Assembly (NCBI GenBank): GCA_029262005.1
Contig: JAJDAG010000176.1
Coordinates: 1 to 61,581 of the forward strand
From: Candidatus Zhuqueibacterota bacterium
Lineage (GTDB): Bacteria > Zhuqueibacterota > Zhuqueibacteria > Oceanimicrobiales > Oceanimicrobiaceae
Length of the DNA stretch: 61,581 bases
Direction of reading: 5' to 3'
Shown here: in pieces, positions 1-9,548 of the stretch
How the letters are laid out: every line of letters starts with the position of its first letter
Position numbering within the stretch: position 1 is the first letter of the stretch
Program-made: the position numbers and the translations under genes
Notes under the pieces: model-generated
Told to the model about the DNA's origin: nothing
Seen by the model: the letters and a program-made list of their open reading frames with translations, nothing else
The model's database searches: none

Positions 1-16
1 GCAAGAAAGGAAAAGT

Positions 17-970
17 ATGTCTATCAAAAATCCAATATCTCGCCGGGAGTTTATGCGATGGGCGATGGTTACACCAGCGGCCATTACTTTTACAGATCAG
101 TTTCTGCCAAAGCTTGCTTACGCGCTGCAAGAAGCCACTAAAGAGTATCCCATTATTTGGCTGCAAACCTCCACTTGTAGCGGTTGTTCTATTTCTGTGA
201 TAAACACAATCCACCCAAGTATTAAAAATGTTCTTCTCGAGCAGGTGATCCCCGGGCATCAGCTTATCCTTACTTATCACGGCACACTGATGGCGGCGAC
301 TGGCTCGCTCGCTGTGGAAACAGCCCGTGAGTCAGCAATAAAATACCAGGGAAAGTACGTTCTTGTGGTTGAAGGGGCCATACCTACAAAAGACAACGGC
401 ATTTATGGTTCAATAGGTGAAAACGATCATCAGCCAATTACCATGCTTGAATGGATTGACTTCTTAGGCAAAAATGCCATGGCGACTCTATCAGTCGGGA
501 CCTGCGCCGCTTACGGCGGTCTGCCGTCGGCAGAGCCAAATCCGAGTGGCAGCAAAGGTATCGCTGAAGTGTATCAGGCCCGCAATATCACCACGCCGGT
601 CATTAACATTCCAGGTTGCCCGTGTCACCCCGACTGGTTTATCGGAACCGTTGCCAAGGTATTACTGTATGGACTGCCCGGGCCAAATGAAATAGATGAA
701 CAAGGACGGTTGAAACTTTTCTATGGCCGCTCGATCCACAGCCGCTGTATCAAGCGGGATTATTATGAAGATGGCGTTTTTGCTGAGAAGTTTGGTGATG
801 AAGGCTGCTTGCTGGAATTGGGATGCAAAGGTCCACTCACCAATGCAGATTGCCCGGTGCGGCTCTGGAATGGCAAAGCCAATTGTTGTATCAACGTTGG
901 TGCGCCTTGCATCGGCTGCACGGAAAAAGGTTTCCCTGACGCGCATTCACCGATCTTCGAGAGGAGGTAG
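17..970 (+). CDS. [NiFe] hydrogenase small subunit, Tat-exported
   Basis: Electron-transfer subunit of a group 1-type [NiFe] hydrogenase. It carries electrons between the Ni-Fe site of the large subunit and an outside partner through a chain of Fe-S clusters. The 317-residue product starts with a twin-arginine signal (SRREFMRW, Arg9-Arg10) and a hydrophobic stretch, so the folded enzyme should be exported across the inner membrane. Cluster ligands are visible in order: CSGCS (Cys54, Cys57), GTCAAYGG, GCPCHPDWF, then the HSRC...GC...GC distal and NADCPVRLW...CC...CIGC medial ligands. The protein stops soon after the last cluster (HSPIFERR) with no C-terminal membrane anchor, as in soluble periplasmic hydrogenases. 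A purine-rich site (AAGGAAAAG) precedes the ATG. The large subunit follows at once. Any upstream cytochrome or partner gene is outside the window. Confidence 0.95.
   Translation: MSIKNPISRREFMRWAMVTPAAITFTDQFLPKLAYALQEATKEYPIIWLQTSTCSGCSISVINTIHPSIKNVLLEQVIPGHQLILTYHGTLMAATGSLAVETARESAIKYQGKYVLVVEGAIPTKDNGIYGSIGENDHQPITMLEWIDFLGKNAMATLSVGTCAAYGGLPSAEPNPSGSKGIAEVYQARNITTPVINIPGCPCHPDWFIGTVAKVLLYGLPGPNEIDEQGRLKLFYGRSIHSRCIKRDYYEDGVFAEKFGDEGCLLELGCKGPLTNADCPVRLWNGKANCCINVGAPCIGCTEKGFPDAHSPIFERR
961..967 (+). promoter_or_regulatory. Shine-Dalgarno site deciding the large-subunit start
   Basis: GAGGAGG lies inside the last codons of the small-subunit gene. It is 9 nt before the ATG at 977 but only 3 nt before the in-frame TTG at 971, so translation of the large subunit should begin at 977. 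The placement suggests translational coupling of the two subunits. Confidence 0.8.
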
Positions 971-976
971 TTGATT

Positions 977-2467
977 ATGAAAACTGCCCAAAAAACAATC
1001 TCAATTGATCCGCTAACGCGAATCGAGGGGCACTTAAAAATAGAAACAACGCTTGAGAAGAAAAAAGTTGTCGATGCCAAATCAGCAGGGACTTTGTATC
1101 GCGGGTTCGAACAAATCCTGGTTGGACGAAATCCTCTGGATGCTGTGCAGATTACGCAACGTTTCTGCGGTGTCTGCCCGACGCCACATGCCATCGCATC
1201 ATCACAGAGTCTGGATAATGCCTTTGGTATTATGCCCCCGAATAATGGTCGGCTCATACGAAACATCATGCAAGGAGCAAATACCATACAATCCCATGTG
1301 TTGAACTTTTATCATCTTACCTCGCTGGACTATTTCCGGGGTCCGGATGTTCCACCGTTTATTCCGCGCTACGAGGCAGATTACCGGGTAGCCAAAAACG
1401 TTCAGAATGACTTGCTCAACCACTATATTCAGGCCTATGAGATCCGCTTGAAGGCACACGAACTGTGCGCAATATGGTCGGGAAAAATGCCGCATATGGC
1501 CTCCATCGTTCCGGGTGGGGTGACCATCAATCCCCGTCTTGATAATATTACTACCTCACTTTGGAGATTGAAGGAACTGAAAGATTTTATCAACAATGTT
1601 TACCTTCCCGATGTCATGACCATTGCCGAGGTTTATGGAGATTATTTTCAAATCGGTGTCGGCAGCAAGAACCTGCTCTCTTACGGCCAGTTCGATCTTG
1701 ACTCTGAACCGGATGTAATGAAACGGCAGCGCCTTTTGCCAATGGGACGAATAACCGGCGGAAAACTCCAAACGCTCAACCCCGACAAAATCACTGAAGA
1801 TGTCAGCTCATCTTGGTATGACTCGCCGAGTCATGTTAATCCTCGCAAGGGGGAAACAATACCGAATCCGGTCAAGTCCGAGGCTTACAGTTGGCTGAAG
1901 GCCCCACGCTACGATGGAAAAGTGTATGAAGTAGGTCCGCTGGCGAGGATGGTGGTTGCCTATGAAAACGGCTCGAACCCCAAAGTCGTGCAACTGATCG
2001 ATGATGCCCTTAACACATTGAAAGTCGGGCCCGAGGCCCTGTATTCGGTGATGGGAAGACATCTGGCCCGGACTCTGGAGTGCAAATTTGTTGCAGACGA
2101 ACTTGCAGACATGATTATGCAAATCAAGTTAGATGCCCCCGTTTGCGTAGATCACAAAATTCCGGATTCAGCGGTTGGCATGGGACTTTGGGAGGCGGCC
2201 CGAGGTGCATTGGGGCATTGGATTGAAATCAAGAATGGCAATATCGCCCGCTATCAGGCGGTGGTCCCGACAACCTGGAATGCCTCGCCAAAGGACGACA
2301 AAGGAAAACCTGGCGCCATAGAACAAGCGCTGATTGGAACAACTGTCGATGACACAGAAAATCCGTTCGCCATAGCTCGCATTGTGCGCTCTTTCGATCC
2401 ATGCATTGCCTGCGCCGTGCATCTGTTGGAACCAGGAATATCTGTGAAGAAATTCAGGATTACCTGA
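977..2467 (+). CDS. [NiFe] hydrogenase large (catalytic) subunit
   Basis: Carries the Ni-Fe active site that splits or makes H2. With the ATG at 977 (chosen for its Shine-Dalgarno site at 961-967 over the TTG at 971) it is 496 residues. The two metal-binding motifs are intact: RFCGVC near residues 62-67 (Cys64, Cys67) and DPCIACAVH near 474-482 (Cys476, Cys479). Fourteen residues follow His482. In this family that tail is cut off by a dedicated endopeptidase after nickel insertion, and a candidate endopeptidase is encoded 57 bases downstream. The size and the early IDPLTRIEGH motif fit group 1 enzymes of the Desulfovibrio type. The protein has no signal of its own and should be carried out with the Tat-bearing small subunit. 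No hyp maturation genes are in the window. Confidence 0.95.
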   Translation: MKTAQKTISIDPLTRIEGHLKIETTLEKKKVVDAKSAGTLYRGFEQILVGRNPLDAVQITQRFCGVCPTPHAIASSQSLDNAFGIMPPNNGRLIRNIMQGANTIQSHVLNFYHLTSLDYFRGPDVPPFIPRYEADYRVAKNVQNDLLNHYIQAYEIRLKAHELCAIWSGKMPHMASIVPGGVTINPRLDNITTSLWRLKELKDFINNVYLPDVMTIAEVYGDYFQIGVGSKNLLSYGQFDLDSEPDVMKRQRLLPMGRITGGKLQTLNPDKITEDVSSSWYDSPSHVNPRKGETIPNPVKSEAYSWLKAPRYDGKVYEVGPLARMVVAYENGSNPKVVQLIDDALNTLKVGPEALYSVMGRHLARTLECKFVADELADMIMQIKLDAPVCVDHKIPDSAVGMGLWEAARGALGHWIEIKNGNIARYQAVVPTTWNASPKDDKGKPGAIEQALIGTTVDDTENPFAIARIVRSFDPCIACAVHLLEPGISVKKFRIT

Positions 2468-2524
2468 GATCGCTCATTAAAGACAGAATAAAGTCGGCTA
2501 TATAGAGAGCATCTGCCTTTTCGG

Positions 2525-2989
2525 ATGAGTGCAAACCGTATTCTTGTGTTGGGTGTGGGAAACCTTCTGTTGGGGGATGAAGGCGTCGGGATTCATTTAA
2601 TTAACAAAATGCAGAAAACATCACTTCCCCCGGGTGTGGAAGTAATGGATGGGGGAACAACTTCATTTGAATTAATAAACTATTTCCGCGGCAGAAAGAA
2701 GGTCATAATTGTTGATGCCGTTAAAGGCGATGCTGAACCGGGGACCATTTTACGGTTTACACCGGAAGATGCAGACTTACAATGGCATCAAACGGAATCC
2801 GCACATCAGTTGAATTTGCAGGAGCTTTTCCGCTTTGCTCGGAAATTGACGCCAAGCCCGGAGATTATAGTTTATGGAATAGTACCGAAAGAAACCAAAC
2901 ACTTTAGCATGCAATTAAGTCGCCCGGTGAAACGTCAGCTCCCCCGGGTTATAACGGAAATTATTAGAGAAATAAAACGCGTACCTTAA
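2525..2989 (+). CDS. hydrogenase maturation endopeptidase (HyaD/HybD family)
   Basis: Nickel-dependent endopeptidase of the M52 family that removes the C-terminal tail of the hydrogenase large subunit as the last maturation step. The 154-residue protein has the family start ILVLGVGNLLLGDEGVG, where the acidic residue of GDEG is a metal ligand. VMDGGTTSFELINYF and IIVDAVKGDAEPGT follow, the latter with the second conserved Asp, and a late conserved His is in the HQLNLQEL stretch. It is third in the apparent hydrogenase operon, 57 bases after the large subunit, so that subunit is its likely substrate. The start at 2525 has only a weak ribosome site. Confidence 0.93.
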   Translation: MSANRILVLGVGNLLLGDEGVGIHLINKMQKTSLPPGVEVMDGGTTSFELINYFRGRKKVIIVDAVKGDAEPGTILRFTPEDADLQWHQTESAHQLNLQELFRFARKLTPSPEIIVYGIVPKETKHFSMQLSRPVKRQLPRVITEIIREIKRVP

Positions 2990-3043
2990 GACAAACAACT
3001 GATTAGAATTAATGACTTAGTGTTGCAGAAACAGCCCCGAGTA

Positions 3044-3090
3044 AAACAGAAATGATCTGAATTTCATAACAATCCAGATCATTTCTGTTT
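3044..3090. terminator. two-way hairpin terminator between convergent genes
   Basis: A perfect 16-bp inverted repeat (3044-3059 with 3075-3090) surrounds a 15-nt loop. The stem is AT-rich at its base, giving an A-run on one side and a T-run on the other in either direction. It lies between the hydrogenase operon and the convergent metalloprotease gene, so it probably ends transcription from both sides. Confidence 0.75.
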
Positions 3091-3155
3091 CAAAACCTAC
3101 AACGCATAAATCCCGAATGACCTTGGGATTTTCTGCTATCAACAAACTTCCGTTA

Positions 3156-5765
3156 CTACATGGCTTCGATCCGGCCTTTTATTAAGTCAACCAGATAGGT
3201 ACGGTGCGCAAGGGTACCATTGTCTGGTGAGGAGGCGTTATTCAACTTTTGACTAATTTGCTTCAAATGATAATAAGCAAGCGCCTGCGACATGTGATCG
3301 TAAGCAGATTTACCTTTTTCTCCCATAATTCCGATCAATCGCTGCACATATTCCACTTGCAGATTTTTTCTGAAATCATCAACCGCACCTGCCAGGTCAG
3401 CCTCGAAAATGCTCGCTGACAAATCTTCCATCATATTGGCTAAAGTGTAATCATTGCCGTAAAGATGCGTATCGGTGATGCGAGTCATCACATTCTTGTG
3501 CAGCAAATGGTTCAAAATGTCTTTCTGCATTCCCAACACCCGGCTATGAATCTTGGGATCTTCCGTGCCGCCGAAATGATTGAAACCGCGACGCTGGGCT
3601 TGCAAATAATTGTACAAATCTTTTGGCAGGTCAAATGCATCCGGTGCAAATGCATATTTCGCCAACGCAGCCATGGCCCGTTTCTGCTCACTTGCAGGTA
3701 CCGGCCGGAACGGCTTGGTAGCGCCCTTCTGACCCTGGTACGCACGATCAAGATAGACACCGCCTACATAACGCGAAATGACGCGCAGGCTGGACCAATG
3801 CTGGCCGGTTGCAATGAAATAGGCATTGCGTAATTCATGATAAGATTGATTATCTTTTTTGAATTTTGTGCGCAGGTTTTTGGCCACTGTGTTGGCCAGC
3901 TCAATGCGGCCGATTCCGTAAGTGATGGCATCGCTGCTCATATCACTAATATTGACACGCGGATCAATGGCTTTACCCGGGGAGCGCATATCATCGGCAT
4001 CATTGCCAAAAGCCAAATCCGGTTCGGTTGAGCGTGACAGTATTTTGCTCAGACGCTTGCTTTCATTTTTGGCATTTTTGTCGGCCGGTGAATAACCGTA
4101 TTCAATTGCCCACAGATCATACGGTCCGGGAACTGTTGTGTAATACTGACCCTGCTTGCCCTTATCTCCAACAATATTGATCGCCGGATAATCCATCACA
4201 GAACCTGTCAAGCCTTTCTTGCGGGTGAGCCCCTTATTGTTAACTTGTGTAGGAGAAAGCATCTGACTGGACTTCATATTGTGATTCAATCCAAGAGTAT
4301 GACCTACTTCGTGCAGCATCAAATAGTAGATAGACTCTTTGACCAGTTCGCTCTTTTCCACTTCTGTCTTACCCATGGCCGAAAGCGTTGCCAATCCAAA
4401 TAAATTTGCAGTCTGCAATTGATTTTGCAGCATACAATAGTGATCATCCCCGAACATTTCCGAGGTCTCATTCTGCAAAGCCGCTGTTGAAAACACCTTA
4501 TCAAAATTTAAGCGATTTGTCAAAAACCCATATTCCAGCATGACATCGGCACCCAAAATTTGACCCGTGCGCGGGTTAACAAAGCTCGGACCGTAGCCAC
4601 CAAATGGAGGTCGTGGCGAAGAGGTCCACCTTAATACATTGTAGCGAATATCTCCCGCATCCCAATCGGCATCATCAGGCTGCACTTTAACTTGAACGGC
4701 ATTTTTAAAGCCGGCCTTTTCAAATGCAATATTCCAGGCCAAAACGGCACTTTTAATGGTGCCCCTGATGTTCTTTGGTGTGGTGTTTTCAATCCACCAG
4801 ACAATAGGCTCTACCGGCTCTGAAACCCTGGCATTGGGATTTTTCTTTTTTAAGTGCCAGCGGTGAATCAGATCCCGGTAGGGGGTTGCTGAACGGGATG
4901 TCAGATCCGTGACCTGCCTTGTAAAATAGCCGACGCGCGGATCATCTCTGCGTGGCTCATAATCATTTTTAGGCATCGCAATAAAACTATGCTGCACGCG
5001 CGTGCTGACAAAACGGTCATCTGTGACACCGGCTCCAGGTGATTTCTCCGGCGCTTTGCTCTCATAAACATATTCTACAATCACATCCGTGTTGTTCGGG
5101 TAGCTCTTAATGTGCAGGTACTTGGACTTCTCCTTGCTCAGCGGGCCGAGTTTATATCCTTTGAATTTCTTGGAGTAAACAGGTTTGACAAGCTGCATAT
5201 TTTCCTGGAGAAACAACGGATCCGCTTCAATCAGGTAAGCCGTCTCAAGTGAGTCCTTTGCCTCAATTTTCTGACTCGTCAGAACAGCGTGACTGATGTT
5301 GGCATCTTTGGCCCGGCTAATTGCATCTTTTTCATCAAAGAAATAGGATGTATTCCCGGCAACCAACTCGATCTTGTTAAAATGCTTTTTGATCGTAAAG
5401 ACTTTGCTTCCCCGGTACTGCCCGCGAAAATGAAAGGCGCCAACAACACCATCTTGAATATGGCTAAAATAAATATACTCCTTGCCTAACTGATCTTTTC
5501 TAATTTTCAGAAAAGTCTTGCCATCTTCAGGGTCCTGGTAAAAAGTGAACAAACCTTCAAAGACACCGAAATCCTTTACCTTGTCTTTAATGAAAGTCTC
5601 TTTTTTTTCATCCTTTTTATCTTCCTTCTTTTTCTCTTTGTCGTCATTTGTTTTTTTCTCAGCCGCTGCAGTGTCCGGGGGTGCTTTTTCTTGTGACAAA
5701 CCCGGAGAGATTGCAACAATCCCAACCAGAACAAATGACAGCATGAATATTAGTACTCGTTTCAT
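3156..5765 (-). CDS. secreted zinc metalloprotease, DUF4953/DUF5117 zincin
   Basis: Large (869-residue) exported metzincin-like peptidase of unknown substrate. The N-terminus is a signal peptide (about residues 1-24, cut near LSQ), followed by a charged low-complexity linker rich in Lys, Glu and Asp (about 27-58). Domains resembling DUF5118 and DUF5117 follow. The catalytic part carries HEVGHTLGLNH near residues 484-494 (three His zinc ligands and the Glu base) and a downstream SVMDYP segment that fits a Met-turn. GGAGG lies a few bases before the ATG at 5765. It stands alone, facing the hydrogenase operon. Homologues I recall are mainly from Bacteroidota and related phyla. The fold call is firm, the role is unknown. 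Confidence 0.88.
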   Translation of the reverse strand: MKRVLIFMLSFVLVGIVAISPGLSQEKAPPDTAAAEKKTNDDKEKKKEDKKDEKKETFIKDKVKDFGVFEGLFTFYQDPEDGKTFLKIRKDQLGKEYIYFSHIQDGVVGAFHFRGQYRGSKVFTIKKHFNKIELVAGNTSYFFDEKDAISRAKDANISHAVLTSQKIEAKDSLETAYLIEADPLFLQENMQLVKPVYSKKFKGYKLGPLSKEKSKYLHIKSYPNNTDVIVEYVYESKAPEKSPGAGVTDDRFVSTRVQHSFIAMPKNDYEPRRDDPRVGYFTRQVTDLTSRSATPYRDLIHRWHLKKKNPNARVSEPVEPIVWWIENTTPKNIRGTIKSAVLAWNIAFEKAGFKNAVQVKVQPDDADWDAGDIRYNVLRWTSSPRPPFGGYGPSFVNPRTGQILGADVMLEYGFLTNRLNFDKVFSTAALQNETSEMFGDDHYCMLQNQLQTANLFGLATLSAMGKTEVEKSELVKESIYYLMLHEVGHTLGLNHNMKSSQMLSPTQVNNKGLTRKKGLTGSVMDYPAINIVGDKGKQGQYYTTVPGPYDLWAIEYGYSPADKNAKNESKRLSKILSRSTEPDLAFGNDADDMRSPGKAIDPRVNISDMSSDAITYGIGRIELANTVAKNLRTKFKKDNQSYHELRNAYFIATGQHWSSLRVISRYVGGVYLDRAYQGQKGATKPFRPVPASEQKRAMAALAKYAFAPDAFDLPKDLYNYLQAQRRGFNHFGGTEDPKIHSRVLGMQKDILNHLLHKNVMTRITDTHLYGNDYTLANMMEDLSASIFEADLAGAVDDFRKNLQVEYVQRLIGIMGEKGKSAYDHMSQALAYYHLKQISQKLNNASSPDNGTLAHRTYLVDLIKGRIEAM

Positions 5766-6135
5766 AACGCCTCCATTAAATTAGTAATTGGTAAAAACTC
5801 ATCGGAATTATTCAAGTATGTTTCTCAATGTGAGAATTGCAAAATTATAGGTTTTGAGAAACAACAAGTCACCCTTACTCAGGAACAAACAAGATAGGAA
5901 CAATCGGTACTTACAAAAAACGCAGGTGTAATTATTGAAGTGCCGTTATCAACGTCGGATACGTGAAACAGTAAAAAAGTTTCAGAAAAATATAACAAAA
6001 TCATATTATATGGTGGGACATAACCACTGGCTAACACTCAAATATTTTTTGCAGGAAGAACCAATCTATGGAATTCGCGCTCTGAGCAATTGATGAGTTG
6101 CCGAACGCAATTTTTTTGTTTTTTTAGCAGACGCG
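5766..6135. other. intergenic region, no gene seen
   Basis: About 370 AT-rich bases between the end of hflX and the start of the metalloprotease, both on the minus strand. It must contain the metalloprotease promoter. I see no convincing reading frame, RNA gene or long inverted repeat. Confidence 0.6.
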
Positions 6136-7443
6136 TCAGGCAGTGGAGACATCCGTATGGATTTCGTTATTGGTGATTGTGCCTTTATCAGCCACAAGGC
6201 TCTCAATCAGACCGACTTTGTCCGGTTCTGCGTTCAAACGCATTTCAACGTTTTCGTCACCATACTCTGCGGTAATTATTTGAGCCAAATCGTAAAGCCT
6301 GGCTATCGTGGCTGAGTGCTCAACACCGATTGTTACAACAAGCTCCCGAACAGATTCTCGAACCAACTTAACCACGGCTTTTTTTAAGTCACCAAGAAAA
6401 AGGCCTCTTGCTGCAGAGGTGAAAACAGCAGATTCATACTCGTTTCTAAGCCGGTCTATGAGCGCCTTCTGCTTAAGCGCGTCTATCTTGTTAAAAACAA
6501 AAATAGTCGGTTTTTCGAAGGTGTTTAGTTCCCGTAAAACATCGTTGACCACTGCAATATGATCAAACATCATGGGGTGTGTGATGTCGACGACATGCAA
6601 TAATACATCTGCTACAACAGCTTCTTCCAACGTACTCATAAATGAAGCCACCAAATTGTGAGGTAGCTTTCGAATGAAACCGACGGTATCAATGAGCAAA
6701 ACATCTTCTATGCCGGGAACGGCCAATCGCCGTACCGTTGGGTCGAGCGTTGCGAACAATCTGTCTTCGACGAACACACCCGAATCAGTTAGGGCATTCA
6801 TTAGGGTTGACTTACCGGCGTTCGTGTAACCAACCAGCGCTACTTTCAAATTACCTGTTCGCCCGCGGCGCCTGACTTCGCGCTGGCTCTTTATTTTTTC
6901 AAGCGCCATGGTCAAAACTCTGATGCGCTTGCGAATAAGACGACGGTCAACTTCCAACTGAGTTTCACCCGGGCCACGGACACCAATACCACCGACCTGG
7001 CGCGAAAGGTGTGTCCACTGTCGGGTCAATCGTGGCAGAAGATAATTGAGCTGCGCCAATTCAACCTGCGTACACGCTTCTTTGGTTTTGGCCCTGCTGG
7101 CGAAAATATCAAGGATAAGGCCGCTTCGGTCAAGCACTTTCATTTCAGAAATCTTCCCCAGATTCCGCGCCTGGGCCGGACTGAGATCATCATCAAAAAT
7201 CAACAGATTGGCTTTTTTTTCTTTTGCCAACTCTGCAAGTTCCTCCGCTTTACCACGCCCCATAAAATAAGCAGGATCAATACGTTTTCTCACCTGCACT
7301 ATTGTCTCGACGACTTCTGCCCCTGCAGTATCCGCCAGCAATGCCAGCTCTTCAAGATGATCTTCAGTTTGCCAGCGTTTGCCGGCGACCGTAACCCCGA
7401 CAAGAATGGCACGTTCTTTTTTCCGCTTATCTAAATTGTTCAC
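6136..7443 (-). CDS. hflX: ribosome-associated GTPase HflX
   Basis: HflX-family GTPase that binds the 50S subunit and splits or rescues stalled ribosomes under stress. The 435-residue protein has the HflX N-terminal domain (GAEVVETIVQVR..., PAYFMGRGKAEE), the glycine-rich linker GGIGVRGPGETQLE, then the G domain: GYTNAGKST (G1, about residue 205), DTVGF (G3) and NKID (G4). It starts with GTG at 7443, and its first base pairs overlap the stop of the upstream Bat-like gene (GTGA), so the two are translationally coupled. Being last in a three-gene operon with a vWA membrane protein and a PHP phosphatase is unusual for hflX, which often sits near hfq or miaA. Confidence 0.95.
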   Translation of the reverse strand: MNNLDKRKKERAILVGVTVAGKRWQTEDHLEELALLADTAGAEVVETIVQVRKRIDPAYFMGRGKAEELAELAKEKKANLLIFDDDLSPAQARNLGKISEMKVLDRSGLILDIFASRAKTKEACTQVELAQLNYLLPRLTRQWTHLSRQVGGIGVRGPGETQLEVDRRLIRKRIRVLTMALEKIKSQREVRRRGRTGNLKVALVGYTNAGKSTLMNALTDSGVFVEDRLFATLDPTVRRLAVPGIEDVLLIDTVGFIRKLPHNLVASFMSTLEEAVVADVLLHVVDITHPMMFDHIAVVNDVLRELNTFEKPTIFVFNKIDALKQKALIDRLRNEYESAVFTSAARGLFLGDLKKAVVKLVRESVRELVVTIGVEHSATIARLYDLAQIITAEYGDENVEMRLNAEPDKVGLIESLVADKGTITNNEIHTDVSTA

Positions 7444-9548
7444 GCTTTTACTTCATGCCTCTTTTGCTTTGGACTTCGAGACAGCACCGTCTCGGCGACA
7501 AGTAAAACAAATGCCATTGCCAGAAAACTCTTCCAGAACTCCCTTCCAAAGCGAGATTGCTGCAGGCTTTCAGCCACGCTGTTCTGTTCCTTTATTTCAA
7601 CAAGTTGGGTTTCGCTGATGATTTCACCCAAAGCTTCCACTGCAAATTCGGCGCCGTTTGACTCCGAAGCATCATAATTACAGGCCCATTGTGCAAGCAA
7701 TTTGTCATGATTATATAACCCATAAATGCCCGGCAAATCCGTTTCTGTGAATCGAATCAGAAAATGTCCTTTTGATATTTCAGGCTTGATTTTCACCCTT
7801 GCACCGTCTGGCTTTTTCATAAAAAGATCAGCGCCGGCCGCATGAGCATTTGAGCCGAATGTAAGTTCGCTGCCGATGCTGACCTGCTCATTTTCCCCGG
7901 ATGCAGCTTCGGCCAGATAAAACACACTGCGGTTCACCAGAGGCACAAAAAAGCCCTTGACCACCAGATCCGACCAAGCTCTGGCCAGGCTGGTTGTGAC
8001 GTAGAGTATGCGGCCACTTTGTAATTTGGTTTCAAATAAAAACGGCGAACCATTGCTGTATTCAATAATCTCATCTACCGACGGCTTTGAATCAACATCA
8101 ACGGCAAAACGCACATGCGGGGTTTCCACAAATTTATCATCTTCAAACACGCCACGAAATATAGGATGGCTGAAATCTATCTTACCCAGTGACAAAAATT
8201 GATTTTCGCTTTCCTTGCTAACAGTCTGAGTGATTGACGGCAGTCTCAGCTTTTTGTGCAAATGTTCATTGTAGTTGCGTAAGTCCACATTCTCGCCAAG
8301 AAAAAGCATTAATCCGCCACCAGCTTTTACAAAGGATTGTAACTTCAAAACTGTTGCTGCGGTGAATTTGGGAACATTGGAAAGAATGACCGCTTTGAAT
8401 TTGTTCAGATCAATTTCATCAAGCTCATGCTGCATAATTTCAGTTATGTCAAGATAAGATGCCACGTCATCTTTGGGCTGAAGAGCCAACCTGATATATT
8501 GGGTGTCACTCTTGCCGTGTCCTGCAATTAAAACTGGAATATGTTCGGAAATATGAAAGGCAAAATAGCGGCGATTGTCTTCAGAGAGAATATCATCTTC
8601 CAGCATCACGTAGCCGGATTGAAAGCCTGCTTTCTGAGGCACAATCCTGAAAAGTGCGTTCACCGCAGACTGTGCATTAATATCGAGCAAATTCTGAGCG
8701 ACGCGTTTGCCGTTAACAAACAAGTGTACCAATTTATTTCCGGCGGAATCCTCGCCTAGATTTCTTACTTGAACCTCAAGTTCAGCCACCTTGCCTTGCT
8801 CGAGCAACTGATTACCAATGGCAACTTTGCTAACCGCAAGGTTTTCTGAATCCAAAGCTTGCACGGGCAACACAAAGAGTTTAACATCCTCTGAAAATAG
8901 TTTTTCATTTTGGTCAAACCCGGTCAAATTAAGACCATTTGCCTGCAAATCCGAGATCAGATAAACTTCTTTGTTTATATTGCTGCTTTTCTGCATGATT
9001 TTGTTTGCAGCCAAAAACGCTGTTAGATAATCTGTGCCTGCATAAGAAATTTCTGTATTTTCAATTAAATCGCGAACAGAAGTCAAACTATAACGCGCAT
9101 CATCGTGAGCAAAGCGTGGTGGATTTTGTGGGTAAATCAAATAGACCTCATCACCCTGGCGCAACATGGACAGTACTTCAAGGGCCCGATCTTTAGCGCG
9201 ATCCAGGAGGCGACGACCGTCAGACATGCGGCCCATGCTCATTGTATTATCCAGTATAATCACTGCCGTCAACTGCGCACTTGATTCGAGCGAAGCTGCA
9301 TCACCACTTTTTAAAGTTGGGCGGGCAAATGCCAGAACAATGGCCAGAATCAACAGAGTGCGCAATATCAAAAGCAAAATTTGCCGAATTTTAATCTTGC
9401 GAATCTGTTGCTTTTGCAATTCCCGCAAGAATTTCAAACTGCTGAAATTGACAATTTTACTCTTTTGACGAGTGAAGAGGTGGATGAGAATCGGAATAGA
9501 AACAGCAGCAAGCCCAAGAAGAATAGCAGAGTTTAAAAATGTAAACAT
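7440..9548 (-). CDS. Bat-like membrane protein with vWA domain
   Basis: 702-residue inner-membrane protein. It begins with the double-transmembrane N-terminal domain seen in BatA/BatB proteins (hydrophobic segments near residues 5-25 and 58-76 around a basic loop with FSSLKFLREL). A von Willebrand A domain follows with a MIDAS-like LDNTMSM (the usual DxSxS has Thr as its second residue). A long periplasmic part follows, with a region resembling glutamine-amidotransferase-like folds (VILSNVPKF..., GGLMLFLGE), and a last transmembrane helix near 675-690 closes the protein. It overlaps the PHP gene by one base (TAATG) and hflX by four. Full Bat operons also hold a MoxR ATPase and a DUF58 protein. 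None is here, so it may act with partners encoded elsewhere. Confidence 0.85.
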   Translation of the reverse strand: MFTFLNSAILLGLAAVSIPILIHLFTRQKSKIVNFSSLKFLRELQKQQIRKIKIRQILLLILRTLLILAIVLAFARPTLKSGDAASLESSAQLTAVIILDNTMSMGRMSDGRRLLDRAKDRALEVLSMLRQGDEVYLIYPQNPPRFAHDDARYSLTSVRDLIENTEISYAGTDYLTAFLAANKIMQKSSNINKEVYLISDLQANGLNLTGFDQNEKLFSEDVKLFVLPVQALDSENLAVSKVAIGNQLLEQGKVAELEVQVRNLGEDSAGNKLVHLFVNGKRVAQNLLDINAQSAVNALFRIVPQKAGFQSGYVMLEDDILSEDNRRYFAFHISEHIPVLIAGHGKSDTQYIRLALQPKDDVASYLDITEIMQHELDEIDLNKFKAVILSNVPKFTAATVLKLQSFVKAGGGLMLFLGENVDLRNYNEHLHKKLRLPSITQTVSKESENQFLSLGKIDFSHPIFRGVFEDDKFVETPHVRFAVDVDSKPSVDEIIEYSNGSPFLFETKLQSGRILYVTTSLARAWSDLVVKGFFVPLVNRSVFYLAEAASGENEQVSIGSELTFGSNAHAAGADLFMKKPDGARVKIKPEISKGHFLIRFTETDLPGIYGLYNHDKLLAQWACNYDASESNGAEFAVEALGEIISETQLVEIKEQNSVAESLQQSRFGREFWKSFLAMAFVLLVAETVLSRSPKQKRHEVKA

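Noticed and set aside
971-976. TTG start of the hydrogenase large subunit at 971
   Set aside because: Only 3 nt from the GAGGAGG site; the ATG at 977 has correct spacing.
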